Positions 54,774 to 61,840 of a stretch of 64,000 nucleotides of DNA are shown here, one piece after another. How positions within the stretch are numbered: position 1 is the stretch's first letter; each line of letters opens with the position of its first letter. Source of the stretch: Colwellia sp. MB02u-6 (GTDB lineage Bacteria; Pseudomonadota; Gammaproteobacteria; Enterobacterales; Alteromonadaceae); the NCBI RefSeq assembly GCF_014077095.1, contig NZ_JACGVG010000028.1, positions 62,001 to 126,000 on the forward strand, written 5' to 3'. The notes under the pieces were generated by a model, which was not told the origin of the DNA, searched no databases, and saw nothing but the letters and a program-made list of their open reading frames with translations. The position numbers were made by a program, and so were the translations under genes.

Positions 54774-57075
54774 ACTTACTCTACGTCAACAAATCACTTT
54801 TCTAGGTGTGTCACTGGTTGTTTTAACGGTGGCCAGTTTATTAGCTGTGTCTATGTGGAAAACCATATCGTCACATAACCTACAAATAAATCAACGTATT
54901 AAAAGTGCTGAAAACGTATTAATAGAATATTTAAAAGCCAAAGAAGAATTGCTGCTTACGGCGTCAAAAGTACTGACGGCAGACTTCGGTTTTAAGCAAG
55001 CGGTTGCCTCACGTGATCAGGCCACTATTGCTAGCGTGTTACAAAACCATGGTTCTCGAATTAATGCGAGTTTAATGGTGTTAAGTGATTTAAATGGTGA
55101 AATTATTTCTTCAAGTAATAACCAACTTACCTTTGACTCGACCTTAAGCCAAAGCTTAATGGCCATAAAACAAAACTTAAATAAAACTCAGTTAATGCTG
55201 CTTGGTGATAGTTTATACCAACTCATTATATTGCCGGTTGAAGCCCCCAGAACCATTGCCTACTCTGTCATAGGTTTTCAAATAGATCAGGCATTCGTTG
55301 ATGAGTTAAAAAGACTAATGACCGTTGAAGTTAGCTTTATTTATAACGATGCACTGATTATATCGACTTTGCAAAATATCGATGCTAGCCATAAAGAACA
55401 TTTTAAAAAAACTGATAACTCTTGGTTACTCTTTGAAAGAAAGCTTTATGAGAACAAGCTAATAACATTTACTGATTCGCAATACGATAAATACGTTGCA
55501 CAATTGTCTGTAAATTTATCTCCAAGCTATATAGAGCTTGATAAATTAGTCGCTATTACACTGTTAATTTCGTTTTTTATCATTGGTATTACTGCCATTG
55601 TTTGTAGTTTTATTGCCAGAAGTCTCACTAAACCTCTGCACCAACTCACGCAATTAAGCCATGACTTTGCTCGTGGTAAATATAAGCATAACACTGTGAT
55701 TTCAGACGGTGGTGTAGAAGTGCTCCGTGTTTACAACAGCTTTATTCAAATGGGTAAAAAAATTGAACAACGTGAAATTAAAATTAATTATCAGGCAAAG
55801 CATGACGCGTTAACCGATGTTTATAATCGCGCAACTTTTCTTGAACTGCTGGCAGAAAAAATCACCTTGCATGATCATAACACTGACGGTTCATTATTGC
55901 TGATGGCAATAAACGTACGCAACTTTAAACGCATAAACGATAGTTTAGGCACTGGTGACATTACCCTTAGGTCCATTGTCCAAAGGATTAAAGCCATTTA
56001 TCCAGAACAAACATTAATGGTAGGACGATTTTCAGGCACTGAATTTGGGGTGCTTATTAACCTAAAAAATAACGAAAGTTATGAGGATATTATTGAACAT
56101 TTTTTACCGCCTTTAAGAGCACCGTTAAAAGTTAATAAACTTTGGTTGAATTTAAATTATTGTGTTGGCACTTGCCTTTTCCCAGAGCAAAGTAGCAATG
56201 CAAAAGCATTAGTGCGAAGAACGACTATTGCTTTGGAAGCTGCAAAAACAGAAAATTCAACGCTAAGAGCTTACCAAAGTGGTGAAGATGAGGCTTATTT
56301 AGAAAGGTTAAGTTTACTTGAAGAACTCAGAGAAACATTAGCACGTGATGATGGCGGGTTGTTCATGGTTTATCAACCCAAGCTCAATTTAGAAAACGGA
56401 AAAATAGAAAAAGTAGAGTCATTAATTCGTTGGATAAAACCGAATAAACAATTTGTCTCTCCTGAGTTATTTATTGATTTAGCTGAGCAATCAGGGCTTA
56501 TTATTAAATTAACCCACTGGGTCATTGATACGGTATTTAGGCAGCAACAAGAGTGGCGAGCTAAAAACCTTAAGCTTAAGGTTGCCATTAATATATCAGC
56601 GCAGGACATTATCAACACTGATTTCATTGACTTTATTTTTGAAAAAATTTCACAATACCATGTCGATCCTAAACTTGTTACCTTAGAAATAACTGAACGA
56701 GATATTATGACTAATGAAGATTTAGTGATTAATCGTCTCACACAGTTAAAGCAGACCGGTATACAAATTTCTGTTGATGACTATGGTATTGGGCAATCAT
56801 CTTTAGGTAAATTGAAGCAATTACCTATTGATGAGCTAAAAATAGATAAAGCCTTTATCCTTGAATTAGACACCTCAGAAAAAGACCAATACATTGTTCA
56901 ATCTACCATAGAGTTGAGCCACCAATTAGGTTTTAGTGTGGTTGCTGAAGGTGTAGAAAATAAAGCGTCTCTAGATATGCTCAAAGCGATGAAATGTAAC
57001 CATGCACAAGGTTACTTTATTTCACGTCCAATTAAATCAGCTGAATTACTAATATGGTTAAATGCCTATGAATAA
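54763..57075 (+). CDS. membrane GGDEF-EAL protein with degenerate GGDEF
   Basis: 770 residues from ATG 54763, overlapping the cupredoxin gene. Two membrane helices (about 14-35 and 262-284) enclose a periplasmic sensor region, followed by HAMP (RSLTKPLHQLTQLSHDFARGKYKH), a GGDEF domain and an EAL domain. In the GGDEF site the motif is SGTEF (near 424), so cyclase activity is doubtful. The EAL motif is ESL (Glu552) while LEITERD, VDDYGIGQSS and the late VVAEGVEN glutamate are kept, so phosphodiesterase activity is possible. It probably reads a signal from the neighbouring periplasmic cupredoxin, DUF3034 or globin proteins. It overlaps the DUF3034 gene by 14 bases. Confidence 0.9.
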   Translation: MASKLTLRQQITFLGVSLVVLTVASLLAVSMWKTISSHNLQINQRIKSAENVLIEYLKAKEELLLTASKVLTADFGFKQAVASRDQATIASVLQNHGSRINASLMVLSDLNGEIISSSNNQLTFDSTLSQSLMAIKQNLNKTQLMLLGDSLYQLIILPVEAPRTIAYSVIGFQIDQAFVDELKRLMTVEVSFIYNDALIISTLQNIDASHKEHFKKTDNSWLLFERKLYENKLITFTDSQYDKYVAQLSVNLSPSYIELDKLVAITLLISFFIIGITAIVCSFIARSLTKPLHQLTQLSHDFARGKYKHNTVISDGGVEVLRVYNSFIQMGKKIEQREIKINYQAKHDALTDVYNRATFLELLAEKITLHDHNTDGSLLLMAINVRNFKRINDSLGTGDITLRSIVQRIKAIYPEQTLMVGRFSGTEFGVLINLKNNESYEDIIEHFLPPLRAPLKVNKLWLNLNYCVGTCLFPEQSSNAKALVRRTTIALEAAKTENSTLRAYQSGEDEAYLERLSLLEELRETLARDDGGLFMVYQPKLNLENGKIEKVESLIRWIKPNKQFVSPELFIDLAEQSGLIIKLTHWVIDTVFRQQQEWRAKNLKLKVAINISAQDIINTDFIDFIFEKISQYHVDPKLVTLEITERDIMTNEDLVINRLTQLKQTGIQISVDDYGIGQSSLGKLKQLPIDELKIDKAFILELDTSEKDQYIVQSTIELSHQLGFSVVAEGVENKASLDMLKAMKCNHAQGYFISRPIKSAELLIWLNAYE

Positions 57076-57901
57076 AATACCCCCCTTACTTTATGGCTGT
57101 TTTCTTGCTCTTTACTCTGCCAACTGCTCAGCAGAAGGTAAAATATTAGCCACGCCAGGGGTGTCCCAAATTGAAGGTTCTGGCGGCGGTGGCATTGTTC
57201 CTTGGGCGCAGTTAGCCGGCTATGCGACCGAAGAAAGTATCTCGGTCAGTGCGGCATGTAGTCGAGTTACTGTTAAAGACTTTTCTTTAGATAGTTGTGC
57301 TGTGCAGGCAAATTTATATGACAAAATAGAATTGTCGTATGCTAAACAAAGCTTTGAAGTAACCCCGCTTAAACTGAACTTAAAGCAAAACATTATTGGA
57401 GCAAAAATTAATTTATTTGGCGATTTAGTCTATTCCACTATGCCGCAAGTGAGTTTAGGTATTCAATCAAAAAGATTAAAAACGAGTGATGTTGCATTTT
57501 CATTAGGTGCAAAAAAAGATACTGGTACTGATGTTTACATCGCCGCAAGTAAACTGCACCTAGGCTTTATTAACGGTTACAACTGGTTATGGAACGTTAC
57601 CGCCAGACATACTAAAAGCAATCAACTAGGCTTGCTAGGTTTTGGTGGTGCTCATGAAAAGAAAAAAATTCAATTAGAAGTTTCAAGCGCTATTTTACTT
57701 AACCGACACTTAGCCCTTGGCGTCGAATTTAGGCAAAAATCTGATAACTTAAATTTGGGTGAAGACCACTGGAAAGATATTTTCATTGCCTGGTTTCCCA
57801 ATAAACATCTTAGCGTGACATTGGCCTATGTTGACTTAGGTAGTATTGCCGCCATTGACAAACAAACCGGTTGGTATTTATCAACTATGTGGTATTTATA
57901 A
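57062..57901 (+). CDS. DUF3034 family envelope protein
   Basis: 279 residues with a signal peptide (LLYGCFLALYSANCSA). The mature part starts EGKILATPGVSQIEGSGGGGIVPWAQLAGYAT, the typical DUF3034 start, and continues as alternating beta strands ending YLSTMWYL, consistent with an outer-membrane beta barrel. DUF3034 has no assigned function but is recurrently found with truncated haemoglobin, cupredoxin and GGDEF/EAL genes. It overlaps the upstream gene by 14 bases and the globin gene by one (TAATG), so all are made together. Confidence 0.85.
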   Translation: MPMNKIPPLLYGCFLALYSANCSAEGKILATPGVSQIEGSGGGGIVPWAQLAGYATEESISVSAACSRVTVKDFSLDSCAVQANLYDKIELSYAKQSFEVTPLKLNLKQNIIGAKINLFGDLVYSTMPQVSLGIQSKRLKTSDVAFSLGAKKDTGTDVYIAASKLHLGFINGYNWLWNVTARHTKSNQLGLLGFGGAHEKKKIQLEVSSAILLNRHLALGVEFRQKSDNLNLGEDHWKDIFIAWFPNKHLSVTLAYVDLGSIAAIDKQTGWYLSTMWYL

Positions 57902-58395
57902 TGAAAACTGGAATAACGAGTATGAAAAAATCAATAATATTACTGCTACTAATGAGTTGCTTCGCTTGCTCTTCGCCTAGCGGTAATATTGAGAGCCATG
58001 TTGAGAGCCACATTGATAGTAATAGCCAAGCACAGACCGAACCTACCCTTTATCAAAAAATGGGTGAGAAACCAGCACTTGATAACATCATTGATCATTT
58101 AATTAATATTATTGGTCAAGATGATGTGGTGTTTGCTCATTTTGCTCAAAGTAATGTCACCCGTTTTCAAGACCAACTCACCGTGTTTTTATGCCATTTA
58201 GCTGACGGTCCTTGTCAATACAAAGGTGATAGTATGGAAGATATTCATCAAGGCATGTATATCAATAAAAACGAATTTAATCATTTTGTTGAGCTTTTTA
58301 TTGAGGCTATGGATGCTGCAGATATTAGCTACCCAATCCAAAACCTATTATTAGCGCAACTTGCGCCACTAAGAAAAACCATCATTAACATGTAA
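57901..58395 (+). CDS. lipoprotein group 1 truncated haemoglobin
   Basis: I start at ATG 57901, overlapping the DUF3034 stop as TAATG; 164 residues. A second ATG at 57922 gives MKKSIILLLLMSCFAC, a lipoprotein-type signal, so the globin is probably exported and lipid-anchored, unlike most bacterial globins. The globin domain begins TLYQKMGEKPALDNIIDHLINII, with QDQLTVFLCHLADGPCQYKGDSMEDIHQGMYI carrying the proximal His in the group 1 pattern. It may bind oxygen or nitric oxide in the periplasm. It is the last gene of the cupredoxin / GGDEF-EAL / DUF3034 operon. Confidence 0.85.
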   Translation: MKTGITSMKKSIILLLLMSCFACSSPSGNIESHVESHIDSNSQAQTEPTLYQKMGEKPALDNIIDHLINIIGQDDVVFAHFAQSNVTRFQDQLTVFLCHLADGPCQYKGDSMEDIHQGMYINKNEFNHFVELFIEAMDAADISYPIQNLLLAQLAPLRKTIINM

Positions 58396-58556
58396 CAATT
58401 TGCTATCAGTGCACTGTCAGTAAACTTGGGACTCAGGATGGTAGCAGACAAGCTAATTAAAAAAATAGTGTTGGTAAATGCTCCTGTACACCGGTTTAAA
58501 CCAGTAACTTGAGTGTTTGTGATGACTTTATATGCTCAGTTAACCCAGTGGCTAAA

Positions 58557-59414
58557 TTACTTATCGCTTTTGTCACTGTTATTGCTCGTGGATGAAAGTG
58601 GAAAAGGGCTTGTTGCCGTGCCAGCATATAAACTTATGTGTGGAAAAGGTATTTCAATTCCTTGCTGATCAAAGGTGTTTTTAATCTCTATATACATGCT
58701 ATTTCTCAAGGTTAGAAAATTCTCTCGTATCGTCCACACTGAAAACTGAATATCAATAGAAGAGCTACCAAAACCAGTGATGATAAAAACGGGCGCTGGT
58801 TCTTCTAAACAAATTAAATTTTTCGCCGCAATATCCATCAATATATTGCGTACTTTTTCAATGTCTTCTTTATACGCAATACCAATGTTTAAATCAGCGC
58901 GCCTAATCGGGTATTTGGTCAGTGTGGTGACCGCACTTTTTATCATACTTTCATTGGGAATACGGACAAACAAGTTATCAAATGTACGTAGTTTAACTGA
59001 GAGTAAATCAATCGATATAACTTCGCCGGTAATGTCATTGACACGGATAACATCCGTAATAGAAAAGGGCCGTTCAATCATCAAAAATAAGCCGCTAATT
59101 AAGTTTGATGCTGATGTTTGAGAAGCAAACCCTAAGGCAACAGTAAAAATACCCGCAGCGCCAAGTAAAATACTAAGATCAATACCGACATTATCTAAGG
59201 CTGAAATGGTCACTAAAATTAAAATACCGTAAAAAATAGTTCTTTTAAGGAATAACTGTCCATGAGCTGTCATTTTATGCTGACATACTTTAACAATAGC
59301 ACTGCTGATTAAGCGCGCGATGATAAAACCAATAATAAACAATAAAGTAGCCTGAATAAAAGCAAATAAATGTGAGGCTTTGAGTAGGTCGATAAACGCT
59401 ATGATGTCTTTCAC
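58557..59414 (-). CDS. MscS-family mechanosensitive channel, DUF432-associated
   Basis: 285 residues, starting at GTG 59414. Three helices at the N-terminus, then the MscS pore and beta domain: LLGAAGIFTVALGFASQTSASNLISGLFLMIERPFSITDVIRVNDITGEVISIDLLSVKLRTFDNLFVRIPNESMIKSAV. It lies 14 bases after a DUF432 gene on the same strand; this MscS plus DUF432 pairing is common in gammaproteobacteria. It is convergent with the globin operon. A C-terminal Ser/Asn-rich tail (STSSNNSDKSDK) follows the beta domain. Confidence 0.92.
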   Translation of the reverse strand: MKDIIAFIDLLKASHLFAFIQATLLFIIGFIIARLISSAIVKVCQHKMTAHGQLFLKRTIFYGILILVTISALDNVGIDLSILLGAAGIFTVALGFASQTSASNLISGLFLMIERPFSITDVIRVNDITGEVISIDLLSVKLRTFDNLFVRIPNESMIKSAVTTLTKYPIRRADLNIGIAYKEDIEKVRNILMDIAAKNLICLEEPAPVFIITGFGSSSIDIQFSVWTIRENFLTLRNSMYIEIKNTFDQQGIEIPFPHISLYAGTATSPFPLSSTSNNSDKSDK

Positions 59415-59428
59415 AAAATCTCTCTTTT

Positions 59429-60217
59429 TTAAGCAAACAAACTACTAATACTTCGTATGAGTATACTTTGTTCGATTGCGATTCTTGGGCCACTAATTAA
59501 CATCGGCGATAAAGCTTCAACTGGCGCCTGCTTATCAAGATGCAGTTCAACATTATCACTATCACCATCTCGATGCACCGAAATGCCTGTGGTCCAAAGT
59601 TGATGTTCTTCATCGGCATATAAATGCAATAAGGTCACTGGCACATTAATTCGCTCTATGGTTAACGCCTTGTTATGGTTATTAATCACAGTAATTGGAG
59701 TTATTGCGCGATGTGGCCGTTTGTCTATATTATTAAGCTGAATACGCGCCTCAGTATATTTTGCATAACATATCTGCCCTTCTCTTGTCGATGGACCAAA
59801 CCAAGAGTCAGACGGTCGCCAAAAGGGTAAATCAAGTAAACATTCACCTTTAGGTAATAATTGAGCCAAGAACCAAATAGGCGTGCTAACGTATAACCGT
59901 GATTTTTCACCCGCAAGTAAAGTTAAGGGTGTATCTGGGCGCGCCACTACCGCTCGGTCTGCCAGTAAAGGTAATACCCGTATGTTTTGAGAGGTACTTT
60001 GTTGTAAATACCGGCCGAATTTTGCTTCACCAATAGCGTAATTTTCATCACCATTGCCAACAACCATTAGCTCGTTATTATCAGTATCTGTTTCTAGATT
60101 CCAACTGTTCCATTCATTGTCTAAGCGTTTAAGAATGATGGCTCTCTCACCCAGTCGCCAGCAGCGTTGTTGTTGAAGGTCAAAAGTAAACTCGCCCCAC
60201 CATGCATTATTCAGCAT
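59429..60217 (-). CDS. DUF432 domain protein
   Basis: 262 residues, cytosolic by sequence. The DUF432 pattern is seen in WWGEFTFDLQQQRCWRLGERAIILKRLDNEWNSWN, VVARPDTPLTLLAGEKSRLYVSTPIWF and LPFWRPSDSWFGPSTREGQICYAKYTEARI. No biochemical function is established; genes of this type are almost always next to MscS channels, as here (14-base gap), so it may modulate the channel. The ribosome site before the ATG is weak. Confidence 0.85.
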   Translation of the reverse strand: MLNNAWWGEFTFDLQQQRCWRLGERAIILKRLDNEWNSWNLETDTDNNELMVVGNGDENYAIGEAKFGRYLQQSTSQNIRVLPLLADRAVVARPDTPLTLLAGEKSRLYVSTPIWFLAQLLPKGECLLDLPFWRPSDSWFGPSTREGQICYAKYTEARIQLNNIDKRPHRAITPITVINNHNKALTIERINVPVTLLHLYADEEHQLWTTGISVHRDGDSDNVELHLDKQAPVEALSPMLISGPRIAIEQSILIRSISSLFA

Positions 60218-60391
60218 TTTTATTTTCTCTGTTTTATTTGACTGTTAGCTAATATCAACGTACCTAATAGCTTGTGCAACTGTATAAATTTAGCTTACTT
60301 TTCAATTAAAAATATTTTTCTATATTGATAGATTATGCTATCTTAATTCACTTGTGTATAGAAAAACCCCGCATATAGACTGGCGTTTACT

Positions 60392-60410
60392 GTGGTTAAT
60401 CATTAACCAC
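60392..60410. promoter_or_regulatory. perfect 9-1-9 palindrome before the universal-stress-like gene
   Basis: GTGGTTAAT-C-ATTAACCAC lies four bases before the ribosome site AAGGAAGG of the gene starting at 60426. It could be a repressor operator in the leader or, as RNA, a hairpin that controls access to the ribosome site. Confidence 0.5.
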
Positions 60411-60425
60411 CTCAAGGAAGGTATA

Positions 60426-61265
60426 ATGACAACACTACACATTGTTTTATCTGATTTGGAAGTCACTCATGCCATTTTCTCTAAGATAACCCTACTGCAA
60501 AATAAATTTTCAGCGAATGTAGTTTGGTATTTACACCATCATCAGCGTTTTTTTGATCGCCGTTATTTTTCAAATGAACTCGCCGCTATGTCAGGTAACT
60601 TACAAGCAAATCATCAAAAAAAAGTTGACCAAATTGAATTAAAAATTAAGCAGCACTTCCCAAAGAGCAAGGTGCATATCTGTAAAGAAAAATACTGGTC
60701 AAAGCAAGTAGATAACGAGGCTAACACACTAGACCCTATCGTTATTATTCGCTCAAAATCTGGCTTTACCTCGGCTGACAATCAATATGTTAGTAACAAT
60801 CAGCATACGGTATTTATATTAAACCAAGAAAAATGGCTATCTGATGGTAAAGCCATCGGGGCAATTGACCCATTTCATGAAGATGACAGTGATAACAAAT
60901 CTGATCGTAACGTTTATCACTTTATGCGCCAGTGGTGTACACCCGCAGAGCAAACAGAGCCCTTTTTATTACACGTTATTCACATTCCACCTTTGGCGAT
61001 TGAATACGAAAAAAAAATTGAGGCATTGCACAAAGAACAAATATATTATTTCGCTAAACAAGTAAAATGCGCAAAAAAATTGTTAACCTTTGTTCGTGGT
61101 ACACCTGAGCATGCGTTGCTCACTTACGTTGACGATAATAAAATAGACTTAATCGTACTCGGCTGTAGAAAGCACAGCTTATTTGACAAGTGGCTCAATG
61201 GCTCAACAATTTCAGCACTTATTAGCCATCAAAATAGTGATATGGTTTTAATCAATACTCCTTAG
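60426..61265 (+). CDS. universal stress protein-like, tandem domain
   Basis: 279 residues from ATG 60426, which follows AAGGAAGG; an upstream ATG (60354) lies inside the leader palindrome and is unlikely. The C-terminal half resembles a UspA domain: FLLHVIHIPP, VRGTPEHALLTYVDDNKIDLIVLGCRKHSLFDKWLNGSTISALISHQNSDMVLINTP, including the G-x2-G-like ATP loop in altered form (GCRKHS...NGSTISA). The N-terminal half looks like a diverged second Usp domain, as in UspE. Ligand and role are unknown. It is monocistronic. Confidence 0.75.
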   Translation: MTTLHIVLSDLEVTHAIFSKITLLQNKFSANVVWYLHHHQRFFDRRYFSNELAAMSGNLQANHQKKVDQIELKIKQHFPKSKVHICKEKYWSKQVDNEANTLDPIVIIRSKSGFTSADNQYVSNNQHTVFILNQEKWLSDGKAIGAIDPFHEDDSDNKSDRNVYHFMRQWCTPAEQTEPFLLHVIHIPPLAIEYEKKIEALHKEQIYYFAKQVKCAKKLLTFVRGTPEHALLTYVDDNKIDLIVLGCRKHSLFDKWLNGSTISALISHQNSDMVLINTP

Positions 61266-61323
61266 CTAGTTTTGACTGATGAATAAACATTATCGTTATT
61301 TATCAGTCAAATGTTGTTATATC

Positions 61324-61809
61324 TTAACTAAGCAATATAAAAAATAAATCCCCAAATCCCCACAATAATGTTCCCGTAATGAGTAATGAAACCTCAAGAA
61401 TACCCAGTTGTAATCTAACAGCTTGTAATATTTTTTCGGTTTTTTCTTTAAAGTCATCCTCAATGCTTTGAATTTCGCTGGCTATATTTTCGCTTGATAC
61501 TTTTAATTTATATAATTTTCTTTTAGCGCGAACCATTACTATGCGATGATGAAAATTAAGTCGGCTAAGTAATAATCGTTCTTGTATGATGCCTCCCAAC
61601 CCAGACCAAATACCCAGTACAACAATTAAACAACCACTGCGAGAAAGCCATTCTAAACCCGCAAATTGTATTATCGATAAATACACTCCCAGCATGGCTG
61701 TTAATATCGCTAATAACCAACTGATGAATGGATGACGTTTAGAAATGCTGACAGGTGTTATTAATCCTGTTGATGTTAGCCGGGTGGATACTGTTGAATC
61801 TGTTGACAT
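61324..61809 (-). CDS. small membrane protein with coiled coil, unknown function
   Basis: 161 residues from ATG 61809, supported by AGAAGG; a GTG two codons earlier is less likely. Two membrane helices (about 30-47 and 55-73) are followed by a basic, helical cytosolic segment with heptad character (LYKLKVSSENIASEIQSIEDDFKEKTEKILQAVRLQL) and a final helix (LLITGTLLWGFGDLFFILL). No family is recognised. It lies 31 bases after the TamB-like gene on the same strand and is probably cotranscribed with it. Confidence 0.65.
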   Translation of the reverse strand: MSTDSTVSTRLTSTGLITPVSISKRHPFISWLLAILTAMLGVYLSIIQFAGLEWLSRSGCLIVVLGIWSGLGGIIQERLLLSRLNFHHRIVMVRAKRKLYKLKVSSENIASEIQSIEDDFKEKTEKILQAVRLQLGILEVSLLITGTLLWGFGDLFFILLS

Positions 61810-61840
61810 AAACACCTTCTTTTTAATTTAATTGCCGGTA

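Noticed and set aside
58490-58505. Near-palindrome ACCGGTTTAAACCAGT between convergent genes
   Set aside because: One mismatch, no T-run and no second copy; too weak to call a terminator.
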